Made by a program: the position numbers and the translations under genes. From Pseudoselenomonas ruminantium (lineage in GTDB: Bacteria > Bacillota > Negativicutes > Selenomonadales > Selenomonadaceae), in contig SVBX01000010.1 in assembly GCA_015058655.1 (NCBI GenBank), forward strand, positions 1 through 64,000: 64,000 nucleotides of DNA, written 5' to 3'. The notes below the pieces were generated by a model. It ran no database searches. It was not told the origin of the DNA and was given only the letters and a program-made list of their open reading frames with translations. Shown here one piece after another: positions 1 through 7,726 of this stretch. The first letter of the stretch is position 1, and every line of letters begins with the position of its first letter.

Positions 1-76
1 TGTTCGGCTATGACCTTCCCGCTACCGGGCGGTCTAGGGACTTTCACCCATTAGAGTGCGCCCATGCCGGGCGCAC
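1..76 (-). mobile_element. Group II intron, 5' end only (runs off left edge)
   Basis: Read on the minus strand from position 76, the sequence opens with GTGCG, the consensus 5' end of bacterial group II introns. A strong hairpin follows (GTGCGCCC at + strand 56-63 pairs with GGGCGCAC at 69-76), then a GGTGAAAGTCC-like block and a GCCCGGTAGCGGGAAGG stretch typical of domain I. The intron starts about ten bases after a terminator stem-loop, the insertion habit of class C introns. The reverse transcriptase would lie outside the window. The motif match is seen; the class is inferred. Confidence 0.7.
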
Positions 77-85
77 TCGAAAAAA

Positions 86-116
86 GCAGGCAAGCCCTAA
101 GCTTGCCCGCCTTTTT
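86..116. terminator. Bidirectional rho-independent terminator
   Basis: A 9-bp stem (86-94 with 102-110, one mismatch) has a T-run on both strands. On the minus strand it ends the DUF6033-like gene and directly precedes the group II intron. Confidence 0.75.
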
Positions 117-126
117 CATCCCTATT

Positions 127-1269
127 TCAAATCAGCATGTTCACCGTCATGGCACTTTGCTCTGCCGGATTGGGTGCCCTGTCAGGCAGCCTGCCCATGC
201 GCTCCTTGGCCAGTTCCAAGAGCTTCTTCGCCTTGGCCACTTCGGCCTCGTCGCACATATTCCGCTTCAGGCCGTCCTCCACCTGCTGCAAGTCCTCCTC
301 CAGCAGGGCAAGCACAGCCTGCATATCACCCTTGGTAGCTGCCGCTGCGATCTGCCTGCGGCGCTTGTCCTCATTGATGGACACGGTGCTCTCGGTGGAC
401 TCCGTAGTTGCTTCACCATTTTCGTCAATGGTGACCTGCATCCCCTGGAACCCCACCTCGTCTTTGCGCTTGGCATAGCTTTCGTCTGCCGCCTTCAAGA
501 TGTCGAAAAGCCTGTTCCTGCTCTCCTCATCCGTCACGCACTTTTGCAGGAACTTGCCGGAAATGCTGGCCATGCCGCCCTTGACAACCTCGAAACTTCC
601 CTGCAGATACTTATATAGCTCGTCCTTATTGACAAAGCCGGCAGCTTTCTCAGCCCTGGCATTTTGCACCACCTTATCCCGCACAGGATTTGCCTGCACT
701 TGCAGAGCCGCCAGAAGTCCCTTGGGCTCCTCGGCTTCCTTGGCTGCTTTCTCCCTGTTCTTCTCCAGCAGTTCCTGCCTAGCCTTGGCAGAGGACTTTT
801 TCTTCTTGGGCTTGCCCAGCATTTCCTCCCACCAGTTCTTCTTCTCAGAGCGCTTGAGGTGCGACTGGCTGCGCCTGTTGCCCTCCTCGCTTTCCGAAAT
901 GCCCCAGCCACGCAAACCGCCATTGTCATCAATGATGAAACCATGGGATTTGAGCTTCCTTCCCGGCATGATCCCGCCATTGACATCAGTATGGGCCACA
1001 TCATAAATCAGCGCCTCATACTCCATGCGCTTCTCCGGATCCTGCTCCATCTGCTTGAGAATCTTGGGCGAGATGGACAGATTGCTTGTACCTGTGCCAG
1101 AGAAAGGCCCCGTGCCCACAGTGATGTTGAGGCCGGGATATTTTTCCTTCAGTTCCTTGAGAACCCCCTTCCCCTTCTCCTCCTTGCCTTCTTCTTTTTC
1201 TGCCCTGCGAGCCTTGGCGAACTCATACGCCGCTTCAGACACGAAGCTTGCTCCTACTTTTACCGGCAT
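127..1269 (-). CDS. DUF6033-like conserved protein, 380 aa
   Basis: Function unknown. The N-terminal third (about residues 40-110) carries a YPGLNITVGT...GTSNLSISPKIL block followed by a segment rich in acidic and Met residues, as I recall from DUF6033 proteins of Firmicutes. Residues 120-200 are very rich in Lys, Arg and Glu and probably form helices or coiled coil. The C-terminal part is helical and charged. There is no signal peptide or membrane segment. The start ATG at 1269 is preceded by GGAGG with an 8-base gap. The gene stands alone and ends at the terminator at 86-116. The family call rests on memory of the motif, so it is moderate. Confidence 0.6.
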   Translation of the reverse strand: MPVKVGASFVSEAAYEFAKARRAEKEEGKEEKGKGVLKELKEKYPGLNITVGTGPFSGTGTSNLSISPKILKQMEQDPEKRMEYEALIYDVAHTDVNGGIMPGRKLKSHGFIIDDNGGLRGWGISESEEGNRRSQSHLKRSEKKNWWEEMLGKPKKKKSSAKARQELLEKNREKAAKEAEEPKGLLAALQVQANPVRDKVVQNARAEKAAGFVNKDELYKYLQGSFEVVKGGMASISGKFLQKCVTDEESRNRLFDILKAADESYAKRKDEVGFQGMQVTIDENGEATTESTESTVSINEDKRRRQIAAAATKGDMQAVLALLEEDLQQVEDGLKRNMCDEAEVAKAKKLLELAKERMGRLPDRAPNPAEQSAMTVNMLI

Positions 1270-1397
1270 ACTCCTTACCTCCCTGTATAGACGAACTCCT
1301 CTTTACCTTTATATCGTAAAGCACCGGCTATTCTTAAGAGGATAGGAGCGAATAGCAGGATTTAGGGCGTGAATAGCCTTGGAAGCAAAACTGCCAT

Positions 1398-1679
1398 ATG
1401 GTATGCTTGAACAAAAGCCTTGCACAGGCCAAAGCCATTTCTGAAAATCTGCCATCAAGCTTCCCTCAGCTTTTGACCAACGACAGCCTCGCCCCTTTCC
1501 TCTCCGCCATCAGAAGCGCCCCCACCCTTGTCTTCGTCAATGAACAGGGGCAAATTGTCGGGCAGCCCATTGCAGGCTGGGAAATGGAGCTCATAAAAAA
1601 AGAAGCCCATAGAATCTTATCCGCGGGCTCCCCAGAAGCTAAACAGAAAAATCACCTGCAATCTCAGCTATTGCGTTAA
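1398..1679 (+). pseudogene. Thioredoxin/TlpA-like fragment
   Basis: The 93-residue frame resembles only the C-terminal half of TlpA-like thioredoxins: an AKAISENL...FPQLLTND segment, then SAPTLVFVNEQGQIVG with the cis-Pro position, then a tail. The CxxC active site and the N-terminal half are absent, and the ATG has no convincing Shine-Dalgarno site. I read it as a remnant of a larger redoxin gene. It lies just left of the AT-rich ATPase island, so local rearrangement could have removed the front half. A genuine small protein cannot be excluded. Confidence 0.5.
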
Positions 1680-1799
1680 AATGGTTTCATTGTGGAGCTC
1701 TGGAAGACTATCTTCGTTATGATAATAAAGTCGTTAATTTAAATAGTTTGTTGCATTTCAGATAACAAACTTGATATAAATGATAGTTTGTGGTATTAT

Positions 1800-1919
1800 A
1801 AGGCCATTGTTCCAGTTTTGCCGAAGGCAAAACTTCCTCTTGGCCTTTCAACGAGGCGGGAGATATTAACTCGCCGCCTGTTATTAAGTTACCGCCCCCA
1901 CTTATAGAAGTGGGGGACA
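1800..1919. repeat. IS200/IS605-like terminal repeat, copy 1
   Basis: A block of about 120 bases is shared with 11739-11858. It contains three hairpins in order: GTTTTGCC/GGCAAAAC, a GGCGGG-type stem, and CCCCCACTT/AAGTGGGGG near the right end. Both copies end in GTGGGGGACA. Serial hairpins with no transposase gene resemble the right end (omega-RNA region) of IS200/IS605 elements or palindrome-associated transposable elements. The repeat itself is seen; the element family is inferred. Confidence 0.6.
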
Positions 1920-1954
1920 TCTTGTACTCGTTATCATTGCAAGGGAGGTGCATT

Positions 1955-3262
1955 ATGGAAGGAATTAAGCAACGCAACTTATATCTTAATCAACTACTGT
2001 CTTTTAAGGACCAGGAGCCAGTAAAAATCATTACTGGTATCAGACGCTGCGGAAAATCAACAGTTATGAAGTTAATGATCCAATATCTGATTGAGCATGA
2101 TACTCCATCTGAGCAAATAATCTACATGAATTTTGAATCTAATCAGTTTGATGATTTTGACCGTAAGCAAGTCTATCAATATGTACAAAAAAGAATCATT
2201 ACGGGAAAGAAAATGTATATCTTTCTTGATGAACCACAGACTATAGAAAACTGGAATAAGACTGTAAATTCATTTCAGGTTGATTTTAATTGCGATATAT
2301 ATATAACAGGCTCAAATGCTTACTTATTATCGTCTGAATATGCTACTTATTTGTCTGGTAGATATGTTGAAATAAAGATGTTGCCTTTATCTTTTAATGA
2401 ATTCGTAAGCTTTCAAGGATATACATTGAAAGCTTATGTTACACCAATCGGCGAACAGAGAAAACGCGCCTATAATTCTATGGGCGAAATGACAGAAATT
2501 GCAGATCTATTCGAGGCATATGTTCGTTATGGTGGTTTCCCGGTTTTGAGTGATATAGGACTTGAGCAGGACAAAGTTTTAGCCATATTAGATGGCATAT
2601 ACAACACAGTTGTAAAAAGAGATATAATTGACCGCGCTAATTTAAAACCCAATTCCCACACCATAGATTCTGTCTTGCTCGAAAAGGTATGTCAATTCCT
2701 CGCTGATAATATCGGCAGCAGTATTTCTTTCAATAACATCAGCAATACATTGGTATCTAATAAGATGTTGCAGGAAAGGAAAAGACATGGAAAACCCGCT
2801 GTCAGAACCATTTCTAATTATGTAGATAATATGACGGAAGCATATCTCTTTTATCCTATAAAAAGATTTGATATAAAAGGTAAGGAATATTTGCAAACTC
2901 TCGGTAAATATTACATGGTAGATACAGGGCTTAGAAATTATCTGCTAGGTTACCGAGGTATAGATACCGGACATCAAATTGAAAACATCGTCTACTTTGA
3001 ATTACTTCGCCGAGGGTATGATATAGCCGTTGGCAAAATTGGCAATAAAGAAGTAGACTTTATTGCTATAAAAGGTGAAGAAAAAATATATTATCAAGTT
3101 ACGCAAGAGATGCGCTCTGAAGAAACCATCACACGAGAATTAGCTCCCTTAAAAGAGATAAAAGATAACTTTCCTAAGATTGTATTAACCTTAGATAGTA
3201 ATATCAAACTGACCGAGGATGGTATAAGAATTATAAATTTATTGGATTTCTTGTTAAGCTAA
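1955..3262 (+). CDS. AAA-family ATPase with DUF4143 C-terminus, 435 aa
   Basis: A stand-alone ATPase of the AAA_14/DUF4143 type. Walker A is GIRRCGKST near residue 25-33, Walker B is MYIFLDEPQ near 90, and a TGSNAYLLS sensor segment and SGRYVEI follow. The C-terminal half has the DUF4143 pattern, ending in NKEVDFIA and YYQV, which resembles a PD-(D/E)xK nuclease fold. Role unknown; the family is often linked to mobile or defence-like islands. ATG 1955 was chosen because AAGGGAGG lies just upstream; an upstream in-frame start would fall in the repeat. The gene is visibly much more AT-rich than its neighbours and follows the terminal repeat directly, suggesting transfer. Confidence 0.85.
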   Translation: MEGIKQRNLYLNQLLSFKDQEPVKIITGIRRCGKSTVMKLMIQYLIEHDTPSEQIIYMNFESNQFDDFDRKQVYQYVQKRIITGKKMYIFLDEPQTIENWNKTVNSFQVDFNCDIYITGSNAYLLSSEYATYLSGRYVEIKMLPLSFNEFVSFQGYTLKAYVTPIGEQRKRAYNSMGEMTEIADLFEAYVRYGGFPVLSDIGLEQDKVLAILDGIYNTVVKRDIIDRANLKPNSHTIDSVLLEKVCQFLADNIGSSISFNNISNTLVSNKMLQERKRHGKPAVRTISNYVDNMTEAYLFYPIKRFDIKGKEYLQTLGKYYMVDTGLRNYLLGYRGIDTGHQIENIVYFELLRRGYDIAVGKIGNKEVDFIAIKGEEKIYYQVTQEMRSEETITRELAPLKEIKDNFPKIVLTLDSNIKLTEDGIRIINLLDFLLS

Positions 3263-3342
3263 GAAGGCCCCGACATATTCATCAGACAGCCAATGTCAAC
3301 AGATGCTGCTATAAGCACAGCGCAGATTCTTTCTTTTTTCAT
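3259..3342 (-). CDS. Small peptide ORF, 27 aa, possible Agr-type signal precursor
   Basis: Reads MKKERICAVLIAASVDIGC and ends LMNMSGPS. It has a strong GGAGG seven bases before the ATG and starts 55 bases after the kinase stop codon on the same strand. A basic N-terminus, hydrophobic core, Cys and short tail recall AgrD-like cyclic lactone peptides, but it is shorter than usual and no agrB processing protease is visible. Its 3' end overlaps the AAA gene by 4 bases, so it may be a truncated version. Expression is not shown. Confidence 0.4.
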   Translation of the reverse strand: MKKERICAVLIAASVDIGCLMNMSGPS

Positions 3343-3397
3343 GGTCAATCCTCCATGCTCTGCCATAATGTAGTAGATGCAGACAACATTTACCATC

Positions 3398-4867
3398 TCA
3401 GTCGCTACGCTGGTATAGCATGATTGTCAGGAAAAAACTCTTCTTTTTTTCGCTTGCCTCGATATCCACTGTACCATGATATTTCTCAGCGCATCGGGCA
3501 ATATTCGTCAAGCCCAGGCCGTGGCGGCTTTTGTCCTGCTTGCTGGTGACAGGAAACTCCGTCCCCTGTTCCCATTGCAATGCCCCGGCAAAGTCATTAG
3601 TCACCTCAATGAAGTACAGCCCTCCCCGCTGATAGGAACGCACTTCCACGGTTCCAGAGGGAACCTGTTCGCAGGCTTCAAGAGCATTTTGCAGGGCATT
3701 GCTTAGTATCACGCTGATATCATACACATCAAAGTCTCCGTACTTGGGATAATGGAAATCAGCCTCGAAGGCTATGCCCCTCTTCCCTGCCTGCTGCCTG
3801 GCTTGGTGCAGGATAATGTCAGTGATGGCGTTGCCTGTCTTATCTGCAAAATCAAGCCTGGCCACAGTCTTTGCCATGCCATCAAGGTACGGCTCCAGCT
3901 CCCTGCCTTCCCCCGGCAGGTGGCTGTCCACATAGGCATGAAGGTTTTCAATATGACCTCGCAAATCGTGACGCAGGCCCCTGATATCTCCATAAATGTC
4001 CTCCAGCTCACGCACCTGCCTGTGTACATCTGCCACACTCTTTTCCAGCAGCAGGCGCTTCTGCTCCTCCTCCTTAAACTGCACCAATCCCCGCAGGAGA
4101 ATCACCGCTGACACCACCAGCCCTAAAAGCAGCAGACTTGCCACCGGCAGGAGAAACAAGATTTCCGGTGCCCTGTCATAGATAAGCATCAAAGCGCTGT
4201 TGTCCACAGAAAAGGCCATGACCCGCAAAGTCAAGTCAATGACCAGAGCCGTAAGGCAGGGCATGAGCAGGAAGAAACTTTCCTGCGGCTTCAGCTCATA
4301 ATCCCTGGGCAGCAAATGCCTGCTGATAAGATGCAGGTACAACGCCAGTAGCGTCAGCTGCACCAAGCGGCAGAAAAACAGCACAACGAACACAGCCCCA
4401 CGGTTCACTGCCTCCATCATAGCCAGCAGGCTTTGAGCAGGCAGCACTGCCCCTGCCAACGCCACTTCAATCAAATACTCCCACAAAGACCCCCAAACAT
4501 CCATCAGCACATGGGCCAAAGGACTTACAGCAAATTTCAGTATGCCCCAGCCCGCCCAGAAGCTTACTACTATGAACATCTGCCGGGGCAGGTCGTTAGC
4601 AAAGAACCCCCTTTGCAGCACCACCATCAGCAACGCTCCCGCCATGAGATTCACCATGCTGCCATAAATGCTCTGCTGGGCCTGGGGCATGAAGCTCTCC
4701 ACCGCCTGCCCCCAGAGCCCCAGCCCCGCCACATAGAGGGCAAGCCAAAGAGCCAGCGCACTTTTCCTCTGTCCTGCTTTCAAATACAGAAATTTTTCCG
4801 TATAGCGGAACGCCAAAAAGCCGGAGGCCAGGCTGACCATGACCTCCAGCAGATAATCCTCAAACAT
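3398..4867 (-). CDS. AgrC-like GHKL sensor histidine kinase, 489 aa
   Basis: Membrane sensor kinase partnering the LytTR regulator encoded just upstream. About the first 260 residues contain six or seven hydrophobic segments. A coiled linker (KEEEQKRLLLEKS) leads to the phospho-acceptor segment LRHDLRGHI near residue 300. The ATP-binding domain has NALQNALEA (N box) and SRHGLGLTNI (G box). This architecture is the AgrC/ComD/FsrC type that senses peptides. The gene overlaps the regulator by 8 bases, so the two are translationally coupled. The ligand is unknown; the small ORF downstream is a candidate. Confidence 0.85.
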   Translation of the reverse strand: MFEDYLLEVMVSLASGFLAFRYTEKFLYLKAGQRKSALALWLALYVAGLGLWGQAVESFMPQAQQSIYGSMVNLMAGALLMVVLQRGFFANDLPRQMFIVVSFWAGWGILKFAVSPLAHVLMDVWGSLWEYLIEVALAGAVLPAQSLLAMMEAVNRGAVFVVLFFCRLVQLTLLALYLHLISRHLLPRDYELKPQESFFLLMPCLTALVIDLTLRVMAFSVDNSALMLIYDRAPEILFLLPVASLLLLGLVVSAVILLRGLVQFKEEEQKRLLLEKSVADVHRQVRELEDIYGDIRGLRHDLRGHIENLHAYVDSHLPGEGRELEPYLDGMAKTVARLDFADKTGNAITDIILHQARQQAGKRGIAFEADFHYPKYGDFDVYDISVILSNALQNALEACEQVPSGTVEVRSYQRGGLYFIEVTNDFAGALQWEQGTEFPVTSKQDKSRHGLGLTNIARCAEKYHGTVDIEASEKKKSFFLTIMLYQRSD

Positions 4868-5591
4868 TTATAAGGCCCCCTCCCTTGGCATAGCGAAGGT
4901 AGGCCTTCACAAAGGCCCCGTACTTCTTGTGAGCCAGCATGACCGTTTCCCCGCCCGTCACTTTTATTTCCCTTTGGCTGTACGCCGTGATGCAGGCCAG
5001 GTTCACCAGATAGCAGCGGTGGCAACGGTAGAAGCCCGCCCCCAGCCTTTCCTCGAAATCCTCCATGGTGCCTTGGGCAGGGAAAGCGCCTCCCTCCGTG
5101 TGGAAGATCACATTCTTGTTGTTGCTCTCTACATAGCGAATATCACGCAAGAACACCTTGCGGCTCTCCATGTCCCCACCCTGGCCCCGCGCCTTCAAAA
5201 GCACATAGTCCTCTCCCTGCTGATGCAGGAACTCCGCCTCCCGGCAGGCTTTTTCCAAGACCTGCACGAACTTTTCTCTGTCTATGGGCTTCACAAGATA
5301 ATGGAACGCCTGCACATCAAAGGCCGCTTCCATATACTCCCTATAGCCCGTGACAAAGATGATGATATGGCGTCGCCCCCGCTCCCTGGCCCGCAGGCAG
5401 CGGGCTAGTGCCATGCCTCCGGCTCCCTTTATATCCAGGAAGTAAATATCGAACTCTTCACCAAAGGCCAGCAGTTCCTCTGCCGAAGCAAATGACTGCA
5501 CCTGCGCTCCCTTCTTCTGACTGCCTATCAGTTCCTTCAGGGCAGCCCCTGCCTCTATATCACTGTCGCAAACAGCTATCTTAATTTTCAC
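4860..5591 (-). CDS. LytTR-family response regulator (AgrA-like), 243 aa
   Basis: The N-terminal receiver domain has the acidic pair in VCDSD, phospho-accepting Asp in IYFLDI near residue 52, and Lys in VKPIDR. The C-terminal LytTR DNA-binding domain (about 130-240) has RYVESNNKNVIFHT and GFYRCHRCYLVNL. It would bind direct repeats upstream of its targets after phosphorylation by the neighbouring kinase. I favour the GTG start at 5591, eight bases after GGGAG; an ATG at 5612 would add seven residues but lacks a good site. Confidence 0.85.
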   Translation of the reverse strand: MKIKIAVCDSDIEAGAALKELIGSQKKGAQVQSFASAEELLAFGEEFDIYFLDIKGAGGMALARCLRARERGRRHIIIFVTGYREYMEAAFDVQAFHYLVKPIDREKFVQVLEKACREAEFLHQQGEDYVLLKARGQGGDMESRKVFLRDIRYVESNNKNVIFHTEGGAFPAQGTMEDFEERLGAGFYRCHRCYLVNLACITAYSQREIKVTGGETVMLAHKKYGAFVKAYLRYAKGGGLINV

Positions 5592-5712
5592 ATCCAAGTC
5601 TCCCTTGCCCATTATGCCAATTTACATTGTAAGCACGAAAAGAGAGATTATTCAATAGCCTTGGAGCCAACAGCCCTGTTTGTGGTGCGAATGGCCATAC
5701 CCCTTGCATATA

Positions 5713-5738
5713 CGAAAAAAGCCACCCGAAGGTGACTT
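5713..5738 (-). terminator. Terminator of the tRNA operon
   Basis: On the minus strand, AAGTCACC pairs with GGTGGCTT around a TTCG tetraloop (5719-5726 with 5731-5738) and is followed by a T-run. It lies just after tRNA-Lys. Confidence 0.8.
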
Positions 5739-5748
5739 GTGCATTCAA

Positions 5749-5824
<76 letters not shown>

Positions 5825-5828
5825 GATA

Positions 5829-5903
5829 TGGTGACGCCAATGGGATTCGAACCCATGAACCCGCCGTGAAAGGGCGGTGTCTTAACCGCTTGACGATGGC
5901 GCC
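5829..5903 (-). tRNA. tRNA-Glu (TTC)
   Basis: A 75-base cloverleaf with encoded CCA. The acceptor GGCGCCA pairs with TGGCGTC (one G-T), the anticodon loop is CTTTCAC (anticodon TTC), and the T arm is GGTTCGAATCC. Middle tRNA of the operon. Confidence 0.95.
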
Positions 5904-5905
5904 AT

Positions 5906-5981
5906 TGGCTCCTCGAACAGGACTCGAACCTGTGACATTCTGATTAACAGTCAGACGCTCTACCGACTGAGCTATCGAGGA
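5906..5981 (-). tRNA. tRNA-Asn (GTT)
   Basis: A 76-base cloverleaf with encoded CCA. The acceptor TCCTCGA pairs with TCGAGGA, the discriminator is G, and the anticodon stem-loop CTGACTGTTAATCAG gives GTT. First tRNA after the promoter. Confidence 0.95.
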
Positions 5982-6032
5982 ATTTCCTGGCTTCGCGCTT
6001 TATTTTTGCGCTGTGCCTTAAGGACATAAGTT

Positions 6033-6061
6033 ATTATACATATGCCTGTAGTACCTGTCAA
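6033..6061 (-). promoter_or_regulatory. Consensus sigma-70 promoter of tRNA operon
   Basis: On the minus strand a perfect TTGACA (6056-6061) and perfect TATAAT (6033-6038) are separated by exactly 17 bases, about 50 bases ahead of tRNA-Asn. A strong housekeeping promoter fits stable RNA genes. Confidence 0.9.
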
Positions 6062-6099
6062 CACTTTTTTGTAACTTTTTTTGAAAAAATTTCAAAGGC

Positions 6100-6480
6100 C
6101 TATTCCTTGAGCTTCCTGTCCGCATACTGCAGGAGGATATGGCCGCTTTTCCTGTTGGTGGCCAAGGGGATATTGTGCACATCGCAAAGCCTGAGCAGGG
6201 CATTGATATCCGGCTCATGGGGCTGGGAAGTCAGAGGATCACGCAGGAAAATCACATAATGTACCTGCTCCGTAGCTACCAGGGCGCCAATCTGCTGGTC
6301 ACCTCCCAGCGGGCCTGACATCATGGTCTCTACCTCCAGTCCCAGCTTCTCTTTCAGAAGTGTTCCCGTAGTACGGGTAGCCACCAGATGAAAATGGGAC
6401 AGCAACTCCTTATGATGGGAGGCAAAATCCAGCATTTCTTCCTTCTTCTTGTCATGAGCAATCAAAGCGATAGTTTCCAT
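6100..6480 (-). CDS. mgsA: Methylglyoxal synthase, 126 aa
   Basis: Converts dihydroxyacetone phosphate to methylglyoxal and phosphate, a cytoplasmic bypass of lower glycolysis. Family signatures are clear: [10 protein letters not shown] at the start, [12 protein letters not shown] with the catalytic Asp region, [20 protein letters not shown], and NIPLATN. The length is near that of short family members. ATG 6480 matches the conserved [10 protein letters not shown] start and has GAGGT upstream; a longer frame to 6567 is unlikely. DHAP is also an end product of the inositol pathway encoded here, so the enzyme could relieve phosphate-limited DHAP build-up, though no direct link is shown. Confidence 0.95.
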   Translation of the reverse strand: METIALIAHDKKKEEMLDFASHHKELLSHFHLVATRTTGTLLKEKLGLEVETMMSGPLGGDQQIGALVATEQVHYVIFLRDPLTSQPHEPDINALLRLCDVHNIPLATNRKSGHILLQYADRKLKE

Positions 6481-6576
6481 AAGACATACCTCACTTCTCC
6501 AATAGTGGATTTTCATGCACTTACATGTAAAAGTAAACTCCATTGAGAGAATTTTGTCAACAGGCAAATTTCTCCC

Positions 6577-7491
6577 TCACTCCTCCGTATAGATGATATT
6601 GAACTTCATCCCCTGGTCATAGTTGCCAAAGCCCCGGCCAAAGAGAGTGCAGCCACCGGCATTCTGAGCCTCAGCAGGAGCAGCAATGCGGAAGCGCAGC
6701 TCGCTTTCGTGGTCCAGGCTCAGGTTATGGATGCTCTTGGGTGAAATCATGCGCCCATCCATATAGGTTCCCTCTCCATTGATGGTGAGAAGCTTCAGCA
6801 GGCCGTACTGGTTCCAGTTGGGATCCCACCATTCCGGCGTATACCGCCCCCACACATCACCGAAATCCCCCGGGCTGGTCCAGGAGCCGATCTCTTCCCC
6901 GTTCAAGGAAAATACCAGGTCGCTGGGCCAGTTCTCCGCCACCCCAGGCGCCTCGGAGGACACCTCGAAGGAAAGCTGCAGCTCGGATAGCTGCTGGCCC
7001 TTCTGCAGATAGTTGGGCAGGCGGTACTCCACGAAGCCGGTGCTGAACCAGAGAATCCCCGCCTGGCTCCTGCGGGGGTCATCGAAGAAGGAAGGATCGT
7101 CCACCTTGCCAATGAGTTCCTCCGGCGTAGCCAGGCCGCAAGTAGGCGTGATGGAAAAGTCACTATACTGGCCAATGGGAATTTCCGTGGCATAGATTTT
7201 CTGGGTAAGGAGCTGGCGGCGGAAATTCAGCAGAAACTTGTCCTCCGTCACAAAGCAGCCCTTCCGGGCGCTGCTCTTTTCCCCGCTCTCCCCCAGCTCA
7301 ATCAGCCCCGCCGCCGTGAGTATCTTGATATTCTGAGTAATAGCGGCCCTGCTGACCCCAAAGTGCTCCGAAAGCTCCATCAGCCCGATGCCGGGATGCT
7401 GGGTCACATAGAGCACAATCTGTATCCTGAGTTCGGAACCGATGGCCTTGGCAAAGGAGGCCAGTTCTTCCAAACTATATAATTCACGCAT
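6577..7491 (-). CDS. ArsR-type winged-helix regulator, 304 aa
   Basis: Residues 10-90 form an ArsR-like winged helix (ELRIQIVLYVTQHPGIGLMELSEHFGVSRAAITQNIKIL). The remaining 200 residues form a large Trp- and Gly-rich beta domain (PEWWDPNWNQYGLLK, LFGRGFGNYDQGMKF) that is probably a sugar-sensing module. It is divergent from the GH43/symporter operon and very likely controls it. A palindrome just upstream of its start (7507-7522) may be its own operator. The ATG start at 7491 is the natural beginning of the winged helix. Confidence 0.8.
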   Translation of the reverse strand: MRELYSLEELASFAKAIGSELRIQIVLYVTQHPGIGLMELSEHFGVSRAAITQNIKILTAAGLIELGESGEKSSARKGCFVTEDKFLLNFRRQLLTQKIYATEIPIGQYSDFSITPTCGLATPEELIGKVDDPSFFDDPRRSQAGILWFSTGFVEYRLPNYLQKGQQLSELQLSFEVSSEAPGVAENWPSDLVFSLNGEEIGSWTSPGDFGDVWGRYTPEWWDPNWNQYGLLKLLTINGEGTYMDGRMISPKSIHNLSLDHESELRFRIAAPAEAQNAGGCTLFGRGFGNYDQGMKFNIIYTEE

Positions 7492-7506
7492 AAGGCACCT
7501 CTTTAA

Positions 7507-7522
7507 TTAAGACATTTCTTAA
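7507..7522. promoter_or_regulatory. Candidate operator TTAAGAcATtTCTTAA
   Basis: A near-perfect 16-base palindrome 16 bases upstream of the ArsR-type gene, in the divergent control region. Likely autoregulatory binding site, by position only. Confidence 0.4.
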
Positions 7523-7613
7523 TCAGTATAGCACAAACTACGAAGCCATGCCACACTTTCCTGTAGAAGAAAAAGTAAACAAGAAAAAATAAAAAGAAAT
7601 TAAGTAAAAAGTA

Positions 7614-7642
7614 TTGACATACTGATAACAAACGAGTATATT
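7614..7642 (+). promoter_or_regulatory. Promoter of the GH43 operon
   Basis: TTGACA at 7614-7619 and TATATT at 7637-7642 are separated by 17 bases. A palindromic core TTACTAAGTAA (7673-7683) lies just downstream, placed well for a repressor. Confidence 0.7.
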
Positions 7643-7726
7643 AAAGCCATAAGATTTAATAAAGCAAATTGTTTACTAAGTAATACAATTAAGTATTTGC
7701 TTAACCATCAAAAGGAGATGCTTACT

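Noticed and set aside
127..1290. Overlapping plus-strand frames antisense to the DUF6033-like gene
   Set aside because: They lack ribosome sites and family features, and mirror the minus-strand gene.
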